64,000 bases of DNA from Aspidapion aeneum. Its lineage: Eukaryota; Arthropoda; Insecta; Coleoptera; Brentidae. Where the stretch lies: NCBI GenBank assembly GCA_963576565.1, contig OY755047.1:4110431-4174430 (forward strand). Reading direction: 5' to 3'. Both the position numbers and the translations under genes were made by a program. The notes under the pieces were generated by a model. It searched no databases and had not been told where the DNA came from. It saw only the letters and a program-made list of their open reading frames with translations. How positions within the stretch are numbered: position 1 is the stretch's first letter; each line of letters opens with the position of its first letter. Positions 8,361-18,681 of this stretch are shown here, one piece after another.

Positions 8361-9380
8361 TTCACAACGTTCTACGTCTTCCGATACCCAATCTCCACTC
8401 AATTCTGTTTGCCTATAATTCATCATCTAGGCCTCTTATTCTTATTTCACTGTCTATTCCTTCTCTCCAGCTTCTCCTTGGCCGTCCTCGTTTTCTTCGG
8501 CCAGTTGGTTTCCATTGTAGTATTTGTTTAGGTAGTCTTTCATCATTCATTCTTTGTACATGTCCGTACCACACCAGTTGTTTTGTTCTTATATCATCCA
8601 CTAAAGTACGTTCACCCACTGTCATAATTTCTCTTATTCTTTGATTTGTAACTCTTTCTCTTTTTGATTTTCCTGCTGCTCTTCTCCAATAGTCCATCTC
8701 CGTAGCGCAAAGCATTTTTTCTGTTCTACCCTTGATTGGCCATACTTCTGAGCCGTATGTAATAATACTTTTTACAATGGTGTTATATATAAGCTTTTTG
8801 TTATGTTTTGATATACTTTGGTCCCAAATTATTCCATTTAATAAAGTTATTGCTTTTCTTCCTTGTACGTTTCGATCTTTTATAGCTTTGTCTAGTGTTC
8901 TGTCAGCTGTAATTTTTAGACCTAAGTATTTATACTCATCACAGGAGTGAATTCGCTGCCCGGTATTTAAGATTAGATCCTGTTTCATTCCACCGATACA
9001 CATATACTCTGTCTTATTGAGATTAACCTCTAGTCCCCACTTATTGAACTCTTCTATTAGTTTTCGTGTTATATATTCGAGGTCGTCATAATCCTGAGCC
9101 ACTATTATCTGATCATCGGCGAAACATAAAGTATACAAGGTGGTTTCGTCCAACGGAATTCCCATGTTTTGACATTTTCTCTTCCATACTTTAAGGACTT
9201 GTTCCAAGTATATCTTGAAGAGCGTAGGCGAGATACAGCAACCTTGTTTAAGACCTTTATTTACTTGAAAGCTTTTAGTTAGTTTTGCTTTTATTTTAAC
9301 TTTTGCCTTACTATTGCGGTATAACTCTTTGATGACCTTAATTAGTTGTACGCTTATGTTTGTCTTTTCCAACGCTTTCC
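8357..9380 (-). mobile_element. FADD-type LINE fragment, minus copy
   Basis: 5'-truncated copy of the LINE family also present at 9408-10173 and 12774-13891. It runs from the family's AACGTTCTACGTC 3' end back to the AACGCTTTCC block near 9378, and its tail is (TA)n. It lies head-to-head with the next copy, separated by about 28 bp of filler. Confidence 0.8.
8413..9372 (-). pseudogene. LINE reverse transcriptase fragment, premature stop
   Basis: 319 codons. KGLKQGCCISPTLFKIYLEQVL is the RT primer-template block, YTLCFADDQIIVAQ carries the catalytic FADD, and EYKYLGLKITAD is the thumb region. The C-terminal end reads LVWYGHVQRMNDERLPKQIL and then GRRKRGRPRRSWREGI, an ending common in RTE-like and related LINEs. 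Compared with the copy at 12791-13801, a Trp codon has become TAG, so this copy stops about 18 residues early. The endonuclease and the start of RT are missing through 5' truncation. The active-site residues survive but the element cannot be autonomous. Confidence 0.8.
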
Positions 9381-9407
9381 AAAGTAGATTTAGTGGTATA
9401 CTATCAC

Positions 9408-10169
9408 CGATGATCAGATAGTGGTGGCTCAGGATTATGACGACCTCGAATATATGACACGAAAACTAATAGAAGAGTACAATAAGTGGGGACTAGAAGT
9501 TAATACCAATAAGACAGAGTATATGTGTATTGGTGGAACGAAACAGGATATAATCTTAAATACTGGGCAGCGAATTCAGTCCTGTGATGAGTATAAATAC
9601 TTGGGTCTAAAAATTACAGCTGACGGAACACTAGACAAAGCTATAAAAGATAGAAACGTACAAGGAAGAAAAGCAATAACTTTATTAAATGGAATAATTT
9701 GGGACCAAAGTATATCAAAACATAACAAAAAGCTTATATATAACACCATTGTAAAAAGTATTATTACATACGGCTCAGAAGTATGGCCAATCAAAGATAG
9801 AACAGAAAAAATGCTTTCCGCTACGGAGATGGACTATAGGAGAAGAGCAGCAGAGAAATCAAAAAGAGAAAGAGTTACCAATCAAAGAATAAGAGAAATT
9901 ATGACAGTGGGTGAACGTACTTTAGTGGATGATATAAGAACAAAACAACTGGTGTGGTACGGACATGTACAAAGAATGGATGATGGAAGACTACCTAAAC
10001 AAATATTACAATGGAAACCAACTGGCCGAAGAAAACGAGGAAGGCCGAGGAGAAGCTGGAGAGAAGGAATAGATAGTGAAATAAGAATAAGAGGCCTAGA
10101 TGATGAATTATGGGCAAACTGAAATGAGTGGAGATTGGGTATCGGAAGACGTAGAACGTTGTGAAACCG

Positions 10170-10173
<4 letters not shown>
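9408..10173 (+). mobile_element. FADD-type LINE fragment, plus copy
   Basis: Begins within the RT at GATGATCAGATAGTGG and runs to the same 3' end as its neighbour, followed by a (TA)n tail. With 8357-9118 it forms a roughly 760-bp inverted repeat. Each copy has its own tail, so two insertions or an inverted duplication explain it better than twin-priming within one insertion. Confidence 0.8.
9421..10122 (+). pseudogene. LINE reverse transcriptase C-terminal fragment
   Basis: 233 codons starting inside the FADD block (VVAQDYDDLEYMTRKLIEEY) and ending at the LWAN position, where the related copy reads on for 14 more residues; an AGA codon there has become TGA. Palm and thumb parts and the basic GRRKRGRPRRSW tail remain. 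It is very similar to both other copies in the window. Confidence 0.8.

Positions 10174-10234
<61 letters not shown>
10174..10234. repeat. (TA)n tail of a LINE
   Basis: TA tract starting directly after the LINE 3' end. Confidence 0.92.
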
Positions 10235-10237
<3 letters not shown>

Positions 10238-10479
10238 TGTAGTCCTCCCTGCTCCCACCCATCTCCCCTCCTGTCATTCACCCCACCCTATTCAAAAACC
10301 ATATTCGCATAATTTTATCAAATATAGAGTGATTTACAAGTAAATTTAGCAGTTGGGAGTTTTTTTTATTTAGATTTTGTTTTATTAGCTTGTGTATAGA
10401 AAAAAGGTTGCCCAAAAAAAGTTTTCATACAATGAAAAAGCTCGAAAATGCTTTATGGTTTTTTTATTCTCAAAGGTGG

Positions 10480-10980
10480 TGTAAATGCTATACTAGTTTA
10501 ATAATTTAAACTATTCTGTAACTTATTCAAGTTACAAAGTTAGCTATGCAGGACATTTAATTTGGAAGAGCCTAGAGATTTTGATTTTTTAATTAGCTAG
10601 CATATTATTAAAACAAACAAATAATTAAATAGATAAATTTAATGCTTACTTTTTTTGCTGGTGGCGGAGAGGTCGGTTCTCGCCTTGGCTAAAAAAAGAG
10701 ACAAATGGTCAGCTTAAATCAGAATTAAATTCGCAGTTTTCTAATAGCGTGTGTGCCGGCGATATTTTTAAATAATTTTAATATGTTATAGAGGATGGCC
10801 TGAAATACAGTCGCCCACTTCTTTAATGTCTTCTTGTTTTTCCCACATTTATAAAATGCAAGAGATAGTGCGTTGTTTGGCAACACCGCATGTATGGGTT
10901 TAAATAAGAAACTATTTTCTTCCGCAGTTTTTAAAACCTACTGAAATTCCGGGCTTTTCAGACGAGCTTAAACAAATTAA
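10480..10980 (-). repeat. Intron segment duplicated around micro-exons
   Basis: Sequence flanking the 39-nt exon matches sequence near the other micro-exons. 10691-10980 resembles 8066-8290 (both hold GTCAGCTTAAATCA, AGTGCGTTGTTTG and CGGGCTTT.CAGACGAG). 10480-10649 resembles 12420-12545 joined to 18575-18634. This marks a tandem duplication of exon plus intron. Confidence 0.65.
10650..10688 (-). CDS. Host gene, 39-nt micro-exon
   Basis: Acceptor AG at 10689-10690 after TTTTTTT and donor GTAAGC at 10649. Encodes 13 codons, PRREPTSPPPAKK, in phase 0 at both ends. It resembles the 33-nt exon in sequence (AAG.C.AGA.CCG.CC.CC) and in its flanking intron, so the two are probably duplicates. Confidence 0.68.
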
Positions 10981-11454
10981 ATTAAGCAAATTAAAAGTTG
11001 CATTAAAGAAGTGGCCGACCGTACCAACGATATGTTTGATTATTATTCATGTTATAGAGGGGGGCCCAACAAACCAGAAGAACAATAAACTTCCAAAAAT
11101 AGCTTTTTTTCTGTTTACAGAAAACTATCAAATCCAGTGATTTTTTCATGTAATTATTAAAACCCAATTTTTTTACTTAAAGACCTAATAACAATGATTA
11201 ACAACATTTTTATATGTGCTTGGAGTGAATTTTCCCAAATATATGGCAACAATTCCCGTCCCATTAAAAATACCATTTTTTTATTAAAGACGAAAGTAAA
11301 GTGTGGTATTTAAAATAAACTGTATTAAATAGTCAATTTGTTAATTAAAAAATCCAAACTTTTACAAAACAAAATTTATATTAATAAAATATTGGTACAA
11401 ATAGTGATTGCATAATATTCCTTAAATATTTCTTTATATTACATCTTATAAAAA

Positions 11455-12189
11455 TACTCTGCCAATATATGGGCCCCTAAGCTCACACTAGGTACCATAG
11501 TTATAGTGTACGTGTTAACATAACTAAAAACTGAAATATATTTTATTCAACTCCAGACTAAAATACCTTTTGTTTAATACCACACAAGCCATGTTTTGAC
11601 AAACTCAAATTTTTGAAATCTACCCTGAACCTTAAAAAAAAAACAAAAACTAAAATGTATTTTGTTTAACTCCGGACTCAATGACCTTTCGTTTGATATC
11701 ACACACGCCATATTTTCACGTAAACTAATTTTTTAAATCTACCCCCACCCTTAAAAAAAACTGAAATATATTTTTTTTATTCCAGACTCAATTACCTTTC
11801 GTTTGATATCACACACGCCATATTTTCATAGAAACTCTAGTTTTTGAAATCTACCCCCACCCTTTTATTTGGCTTGTGTTCGGTGGATTTTGTTCATTTT
11901 TAAATGGGACCATCTCGACCCAAGACCCAGCCTAGGTAGCAAATTTCATTAAAATCGGCTAAGCGGTTTTTGAGTTATGCGCGTTGGTCGTTACAGACAG
12001 ACATACAGACAGACAGACAGACATACAGACAGATAGAGAGACAGACAGACAGACAGACAGACGGCGCAACAAAAAAGTTTCAAAATCATCTGAAACGCAT
12101 AGACATATAAAAATTTTTGAAATCGGAGCAACTTTTTTTTTCTCGAAAAAATTAGGTTCACCATAGCTCACAATACTATGTGTGAGCTA
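11455..12189 (+). mobile_element. Family H repeat, copy 1
   Basis: A non-coding repeat present at least nine times in this window. Its left end reads TACTCTGCCAATATATGGG followed by a hairpin bounded by GCTCACAC and GTGTGAGC. Next come two to four tandem modules of about 115 bp (ACTCAATTACCTTTCGTTTG...), a conserved block GGTTTTTGAGTTATGCGCG, a (CAGA)n tract, GGCGCAACAAAAAAGTTTC and a right-end hairpin AGCTCACAC...GTGTGAGCTA. This copy has three modules. No ORF and no consistent target duplication were found, so the class is unknown. Confidence 0.7.
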
Positions 12190-12761
12190 AAACTGGTGTT
12201 TATAATGGAAGATGGGAACTATTGACATTAAACTTGACAAGAACCAGTCCAAGCGTATTTTAAAAAGTTTAATTTTATCGTTATTTTCAGCTTTAAAACA
12301 AAATTACATAGAATCTTTTTTGTTAAGATTTGAAGATCTATCAGAAAAAAACATTAAATAGGTTTTTCTTAAATGTTATTTTTTCTAAAAACTCTAAAAC
12401 GCGACGCTCAATTGTTTAATTTTTTAAATTTGGCCATCTTAATGGGAATTAAAAATGCTATACTGATTAAATAACATATTATGTATCTTTAATAATAACA
12501 AAGTTAGCAATATAAACACTTAATTTCGAACAGGCTATAGGTTCGGGCAATGAGTATATGACCCATATAGGGTGGCAACTAGCAAGCTTTGCAACATTGA
12601 GGGGTAGATGGCACTGAAATAAATTCGTCTAGTATGCAATAGTTAGAGACAAGTACTATGATCTAATGGTATTTACAGTAGTGGCCAAAATTTTAGCAAC
12701 TTTTAAAAATTTGTAATATTTTTCTTATCTTTGCAAATGGTGAGCAGTTTATAATATATTT

Positions 12762-12773
12762 TAAATACGTTCC
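12762..12773. repeat. LINE target-site duplication, left copy
   Basis: TAAATACGTTCC, repeated at 13892-13903, bounds the LINE inserted in the Tc1 5' region. Confidence 0.85.
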
Positions 12774-12790
12774 GAAAACTTTGGAAAGCG

Positions 12791-13801
12791 TTGGAAAAGA
12801 CAAACATAAGCGTACAACTAATTAAGGCCATCAAAGAGTTATACCGCAATAGTAAGGCAAAAGTTAAAATAAAAGCAAAACTAACCAAAGGCTTTCAAGT
12901 AAATAAAGGTCTTACACAAGGTTGCTGTATCTCGCCTACGCTCTTCAAGATATATTTGGAACAGGTCCTTAAAGTCTGGAAGAGAAAATGCCAAAACATG
13001 GGAATTCCGTTGGATGAAACCACCTTGTATACTTTATGTTTCGCAGATGATCAGATAGTGGTGGCTCAGGATTATGACGACCTCGAATATATGACACGAA
13101 AACTAATAGAAGAGTACAATAAGTGGGGACTAGAGGTTAATATCAATAAGACAGAGTATATGTGTATTGGTGGAACGAAACAGGATCTAATCTTAAATAC
13201 GGGGCAGCGAATTCAGTCCTGTGATGAGTATAAATACTTGGGTCTAAAAATTACAGCTGACGGAACACTAGACAAAGCTATAAAAGATAGAAACGTACAA
13301 GGAAGAAAAGCAATAACTTTATTAAATGGAATAATTTGGGACCAAAGTATATCAAAACATAACAAAAAGCTTATATATAACACCATTGTAAAAAGTATTA
13401 TTACATACGGCTCAGAAGTATGGCCAATCAAAGATAGAACAGACAAAATGCTTTCCGCTACGGAGATGGACTATTGGAGAAGAGCAGCAGGGAAATCAAA
13501 AAGAGAAAGAGTTACCAATCAAAGAATAAGAGAAATTATGACAGTGGGTGAACGTACTCTAGTGGATGATATAAGAACAAAACAACTGGTGTGGTACGGA
13601 CATGTACAAAGAATGAATGATGAAAGACTAACTAAACAAATACTACAATGGAAACCAACTGGCCGAAGAAAACGAGGACGGCCGAGGAGAAGCTGGAGAG
13701 AAGGAATAGACAGTGAAATAAGAATAAGAGGCCTAGATAATGAATTATGGGCAAACAGAAACGAGTGGAGATTGGGTATCGGAAGACGTAGAACGTTGTG
13801 A
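12791..13801 (+). pseudogene. LINE reverse transcriptase, best-preserved fragment
   Basis: 336 codons, open to the natural stop. It has GLTQGCCISPTLFKIYLEQVL, the catalytic YTLCFADDQIVVAQ at about residue 80, EYKYLGLKITADGTLDKAIK and HVQRMNDERLTKQIL. The end reads GRRKRGRPRRSW to GIGRRRTL. It completes the C-terminus that both other copies lose through nonsense mutations. The endonuclease and N-terminal RT are absent because of 5' truncation, so it is not autonomous even though the frame is open. By its C-terminal motif it belongs among RTE-like or related clades; the exact clade is not settled. Confidence 0.82.
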
Positions 13802-13806
13802 AACCG

Positions 13807-13810
<4 letters not shown>

Positions 13811-13884
<74 letters not shown>
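13811..13884. repeat. (TA)n tail of a LINE
   Basis: TA tract between the LINE 3' end and its target-site duplication. Confidence 0.93.
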
Positions 13885-13889
<5 letters not shown>

Positions 13890-14100
13890 TATAAATACGT
13901 TCCACTTAAGTGTTTATTATGTGGTATGCAGTAAAATTTCAGCCAGGGCCAAAAAAATTATCAAGATTTATCAATTTTTTGTTGGGCAAAAATATAGCAA
14001 CTTTTTTTGTTCAAAGATAAAAATTGTTTGTGGCACAAATATTTTCAGTTGTTGTTTTGTCTATAGTTTAGGTAAACCTATGGTAGATACTTGTGCTAAA

Positions 14101-14268
14101 ATGGTTCGCGGTAAAAGTTTCTTTGGATGTAAGAAATATTATACACAGACGTTATCAAAGTGGAGAGAAACAAAACCAAATAGCTCGGAGTTTGTTAATA
14201 AATAAATCTATAGTATCCCGAATAATTAAACGATTGGAAAGGACAGGATCACTAAAACCTAAGAAAAA
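14101..14268 (+). pseudogene. Tc1 transposase, N-terminal helix-turn-helix
   Basis: The start MVRGK is followed by a one-base frame change, then VRNIIHRRYQSGEKQNQIAR and INKSIVSRIIKRLERTGSLK. This is the first paired-like DNA-binding helix-turn-helix that recognises the Tc1 ends. Family H copy 2 then interrupts it, and the sequence resumes at 15123 with GRPKKTTRR, the AT-hook-like linker. Confidence 0.8.
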
Positions 14269-15122
14269 TACTCTGCCAATATATGGGCCCCTAAGCTCAC
14301 ACTAGGTACTATAGTTATAGTGTACGTGTGAGCTAATATAAATAAAAACTGAAATAAATTTTATTCAACTCCAGACTAAATTACCTTTTGTTTGATACCA
14401 CACAAGCCATGTTTTGACTTAAACTCAAATTTTTGAAATCTACCCCCACCCTTAAAAAAACAAAAACTATAATGTATTTTGTTAAACTCCGGACTCAATT
14501 ACCTTTCGTTTGATATCACACACGCCATATTTTCACTTAAACTCTAATTTTTGAAATATACCCCCACCCTTTTTTTAAAATAAATTAAAATGTATTTTGT
14601 TTAACTCCAGGCTCAATTACCTTTCGTTTGATATCACACACGCCATATTTTCACTTAAACTCTAATTTTTGAAATATACCCCCACCCTTTTTTTTAAATA
14701 AATTAAAATGTATTTTGTTTAACTCCAGACTCAATTACCTTTCGTTTGATATCGCACACGCCATATTTTCACATAAACTCTAATTTTTGAAATCTACCCC
14801 CACCCTTTTATTTGGTTTGTGTTCGGTGGATTTTGTTCATTTTTAAATGGGACCATCTCGACCCAAGACCCAGCCTAGGTGCCAAATTTCATTAAAATCG
14901 GCCAAGCGGTTTTTGAGTTATGCGCGTTGGTCGTCACAGACAGACATACAGACATACAGACAGACAGACAGACAGACAGACAGACGGCGCAACAAAAAAG
15001 TTTCAAAATCATCTGAAACGCAAAGATATATAAAATTTTTTGAAATCGGAGCAACTTTTTTTCTCAAAAAAATTAGGATCACCATAGCTCACACTACTAT
15101 AGTATAGTATATGAGTGAGCTA
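14269..15122 (+). mobile_element. Family H repeat, copy 2, inside the Tc1 transposase
   Basis: Full copy with both end hairpins and four internal ~115-bp modules, the most seen. Because the transposase reading frame across the site is known (KPKKN then TGRPKK), the empty site can be read as AAGAAAAATACTGG. The element adds only a few ambiguous bases (a possible TACT or A/T overlap) and no clear duplication. Confidence 0.72.
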
Positions 15123-15314
15123 ATACTGGAAGGCCAAAAAAAACAACAAGAAGAGATGACGAGACTATAATAAGATTGGCTAAAAAAAATCCATTTATGA
15201 CCTCAACCCAAATCTTCAAAGAAATATCCAATCCTAGCCTAGTAAATTTTAGTTCCAGAACAGTAAGGAGAAGGCTAGTGGACGCTGGATTATTTGGACG
15301 CAGACCAGCAAAAA
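15123..15314 (+). pseudogene. Tc1 transposase, second DNA-binding segment
   Basis: Reads TGRPKKTTRRDDETIIRLAK, then KNPFMTSTQIFKEI, SSRTVRRRLVDAGLFGRRPAK: the GRPR-like hook and the second helix-turn-helix. It is open in one frame between two family H copies. Confidence 0.8.
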
Positions 15315-16085
15315 TACTCTGCCAATCTATGGGCACCTAAGCTCACACTGGGTACTATAGTTATAGTATATCTACGTGAAAGCTAATATAACTAAAAACT
15401 GAAGTATGTTTTATTGAACTCCAGACTCAATTACCTTTCGTTTGATACCACACAAGCCATGTTTTGACTTAAACTCTAATTTTTCAAATCTACCCCCACC
15501 CTTTTTTTTAAACTAAAATGTATTTTGTTTAACTCCAGACTCAATTACCTTTCGTTTGATATCACACACGCCATATTTCCACTTAAACATTAATTTTTGA
15601 AATTTACCCCCCCCCCTTTTTTTTTTTAATAAACTATAATGTATTTTGTTTAACTCCAGACTGAATTACCTTTCGTTTGATATCACACACGCCATATTTT
15701 TTCATAAACTCTAATTTTTGAAATCTACCCCCACCCTTTTATTTGGCTTGTCTTGTCGGTGGATTTTGTTCATTTTTAAATGGGACCATCTCGACCCAAA
15801 ACCCAGCCTGGGTACCAAATTTCATTAAAATCGGGCAAGCGGTTTTTGAGTTATGCGCGTTGGTCGTTACAGACAGACACACAGACAGACAGACAGACAG
15901 ACAGACACACCGACAGACAGACAGACATACAGACAGACAGACAGACGGCGCAACAAAAAAGTTTCAAAATCATCTGAAACGCAAAGATATATAAAAAATT
16001 TTGAAATCGGAGCAACTTTTTTTTTCTCGAAAAAATTAGGATCACCATAGCTCACACTACTATAGTATAGTATATGTGTGAGCTA
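15315..16085 (+). mobile_element. Family H repeat, copy 3, inside the Tc1 transposase
   Basis: Full copy with three internal modules and an extended CAGA/CACA tract at 15870-15945. Its left end reads TACTCTGCCAATCTATGGGC. Confidence 0.7.
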
Positions 16086-16684
16086 AAACCACATCTTTCA
16101 AAAAAGAATGTGAAGGCCCGATTAGAATTCGCTAGGCAGCATCGTGACTGGAACTTTTAACAGTGGAAAAATTTAGTGACGAATCAAAATTTAATTTATT
16201 CAGAAGAAGCATTTGCTATGTGAGACGTCCTGTCGGTAAAAGGCTAAACAAAAAATATATTTCACCCACTGTGAAACATGGCATGGGTCCAATTTATAGA
16301 ATCAACAGATTTGTATACAAAGACAATTTGCAGACCCAACTGATTCCTTACATGGAAGAAAAGATGCCCTTGCGTTCTATGTTTCAGTAAGACAATAATC
16401 CGAAACATTGTTCCAAGCTTGTAAAAGGATATTTAAGAGAAGAAAAAATTCAATTATTACCTTGACCGTCGCAGTCACCTGACCTAAACCCCATCGAAAA
16501 CATGTGGGATTATGTTGATTCCAAAATCCTTTCCAAAACCTACTCTAATTTAGATCAGCTCTTTGATGCTCTCCAAGAAGCTTGGAAGTCAATTGACGAT
16601 CAGTACACTACCAATTTGTTACTCTCTATACCGAAAAGATGCGACGAAGTGATCAAAGAAAAGGGATATTACTCTAAATATTAA
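16086..16684 (+). pseudogene. Tc1 transposase catalytic domain, broken
   Basis: VKARLEFARQHRDWN opens the catalytic domain, then a stop and frame change. EKFSDESKFNLF (about 16165-16202) carries the first Asp. The strand normally reading GGSVMVWG after VKHG is deleted. A TAA precedes the second Asp block DNNPKH near 16391. SPDLNPIENMWDYVDSKI (about 16472-16525) holds the third acidic residue, and the frame ends GYYSKY at 16684, the family's natural end. Several stops make it inactive. Confidence 0.82.
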
Positions 16685-16702
16685 CAATGTAATGTTATCT
16701 TT

Positions 16703-17413
16703 TAGCTCACACATATACTATACTATAGTAGTGTGTTTTCCAGAAAAAAAAAGTTACTCTGATTTCAAAAATTTTGATATATCTTTGCGTTTCAGATGAT
16801 TTTGAAACTTTTTTGTTGCGCCGTCTGTCTGTATGTCTGTCTGTCTGTCTGTGTGTCTGTCTGTAACGACCAACGCGCATAACTCAATAACCGCTTGGCC
16901 GATTTTAATGAAATTTGGTACCTAGGGTGGGTCTTGGGTCGAGATGGTCCCATTTAAAAATGAACAAAATCCACCGAACACAAACCAAATAAAAGGGGGG
17001 GGTAGATTTCAAAAATTAGAGTTTATGTGAAAATATGGCGTGTGTGATATCAAACGAAAGATAATTGAGTCTGCAGTTAAACAAAATACATTTTAATTTA
17101 TTTAAAAAAAAGGGCGGGGGTATATTTTAAAAATTAGAGTTTAAGTGAAAATATGGCGTGTGTGATATCAAACGAAAGGTAATTTAGTCCGAAATTTAAC
17201 AAAATACATTTTAGTTTTTGTTTTTTTTAAGGGTGGGGGTAAATTTCAAAAATTTGAGTTTAAGTCAAAACATGGCTTGTGTGGTATCAAACAAAAGGTA
17301 ATTTAGTCTGGAGTTGAATAAAATATATTTCAGTTTTTAGTTATATTAGCTCACACGTACACTATAACTATAGTACCTAGTGTGAGCTTAGGGGCCCATA
17401 TATTGGCAGAGTA
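16703..17413 (-). mobile_element. Family H repeat, copy 4
   Basis: Minus-orientation copy just after the transposase stop. The right-end hairpin is damaged (GTGTTTTCCAG in place of GTGTGAGCT). Three internal modules. It is followed by TTTTTTTAAGTTTGTTAAAA, which also follows copy 5. Confidence 0.7.
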
Positions 17414-17440
17414 TTTTTTTAAGTTTGTTAAAAGGAATTT

Positions 17441-17580
17441 TTAGCTCACACATATACTATACTATAGTAGTGTGAGCTATGGTGATCCTAATTTTTTCGA
17501 GAAAAAAAAAGTTGCTCCGATTTCAAAAATTTTTATATATCTTTGCGTTTCAGATGATTTTGAAACTTTTTTGTTGCGCC

Positions 17581-17614
<34 letters not shown>

Positions 17615-18190
17615 ATGTCGGTCTGTCTGTATGTCTGTAACGACCAACGCGCATAACTCAAAAACCGCTTGGCCCATTTTAATGAAATTTGGTACCTAGG
17701 CTGGGTCTAGGGTCGAGATGGTCCCATTTAAAAATGAACAAAATCCACCGAACAGAAACCAAATAAAAGGGTGGGGGTAGATTTCAAAAATTAGAGTTTA
17801 TGTGAAAATATGGCGTGTGTGATATCAAACGAAAGGTAATTGAGTCTGCTGTTAAACAAAATACATTTTAATTTATTTATAAAAAAAGGGTGGGGGTATA
17901 TTTTAAAAATTAGAGTTTAAGTGAAAATATGGCGTGTGTGATATCAAACGAAAGGTAATTGAGTCCGGAGTTTAACAAAATACATTTTAGTTTTTTGTTT
18001 TTTTTAAGGGTGGGGGTAGATTTCAAAAATTTGAGTTTAAGTCAAAACATGGCTTGTGTGGTATCAAACAAAAGGTAATTTAGTCTGGAGTTGAATAAAA
18101 TATATTTCAGTTTTTAGTTATATTAGCTCACACGTACACTATAACTATAGTACCTAGTGTGAGCTTAGGGGCCCATATATTGGCAGAGTA
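17441..18190 (-). mobile_element. Family H repeat, copy 5, tandem with copy 4
   Basis: Same orientation as copy 4. The roughly 27-bp segment between them recurs after this copy, so copies 4 and 5 look like a tandem duplication of element plus flank and not two separate insertions. Confidence 0.7.
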
Positions 18191-18634
18191 TTTTTTTAAG
18201 TTTGTTAAAAGGAATTTTTTTATTAAGTTTGTCCAGGGGAAAAACATTTTAATTTATTAATTTTTTTTGAAGTAGCATATTTGATATTTTATTTTATTAT
18301 AATAATTGGTGTTCATACTTAACATGATTTGCAATAATAAGAGTAAAAAAAAATATTAACCTAAGAAAGATTTTCAAAATTTGTAAAAGTTGCTATAATT
18401 TTGGCCACTACTATATATGACAGACATGAACCTCGGAACTCGCACATGCAACTAAATAGTACTAGTAGTCCCTGAATATTCAGTACTAGAGGAATTTATT
18501 TCAGCGCCATCTACTCCTCAATGTTGCAAAGCTTGCCAGTTGCCACTCTATATGGGTCATAAAGGTACTCATTGGGTTTTTCAATCAACATATTAAAAAA
18601 AGCAAATAATTAAATAAATAAATTTAATGCTTAC

Positions 18635-18681
18635 TCTTGAAGCAGGAGGTTGAGGTAGGGGCGCTTGAATGACGTCTTGTG
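18635..18681 (-). CDS. Host gene, 47-nt micro-exon
   Basis: Acceptor AG at 18682-18683 and donor GTAAGC at 18634. It completes a Pro codon with its first two bases and then reads QDVIQAPLPQPPASR, ending on a codon boundary. Only this frame joins the upstream 99-nt exon to the downstream phase-0 exons. The donor-side intron starts GTAAGCATTAAATTTATTTA, as at the other two micro-exons. Confidence 0.65.

Larger units (their letters stand above)
12774..13891 (+). mobile_element. FADD-type LINE, third copy, 12-bp target duplication
   Basis: 5'-truncated LINE inserted in the Tc1 element. It starts GAAAACTTTGGAAAGCG and ends with a (TA)n tail at 13811-13884 plus a few bases. The duplication TAAATACGTTCC flanks it exactly, so this copy shows the true 3' terminus, ACCGATAAA followed by TA repeats. 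Confidence 0.88.
12676..18413 (+). mobile_element. Tc1-like DNA transposon, itself full of insertions
   Basis: The left end CAGTAGTGGCCAAAATTTTA (12676 on) is mirrored at the right end by TAGTAGTGGCCAAAATTATA on the minus strand (to 18413). TA lies at both outer edges, as Tc1/mariner insertions require. Transposase pieces occur in order at 14101-14268, 15123-15314 and 16086-16684. A LINE and four family H copies account for most of the 5.7 kb; without them the element is about 1.6 kb, normal for Tc1. Confidence 0.85.
12548..18574. mobile_element. MITE split by a nested transposon cluster
   Basis: Inverted ends of about 90 bp lie at 12548-12634 and 18484-18574. They share ACCCATATAG.GTGGCAACT, GCAAGCTTTGCAACATTGAG and GGCACTGAAATAAATTC-like blocks. 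Everything between them is later insertion. The sequence outside the two ends matches a single continuous stretch of intron at 10480-10649, which shows that the ends belong to one insertion. Confidence 0.65.

Noticed and set aside
9882..10312. Open frames reading IYIYIYIY
   Set aside because: Translation of (TA)n tracts and of the reverse strand of the LINE. The same happens at 2548-2892 and 13519-14205.
15743..16055. Open frames with QTDRQTDRQ or CLSVCLSV repeats
   Set aside because: They are translations of the CAGA/CTGT tract in family H copies. They recur in every copy in several frames, so they are not proteins.
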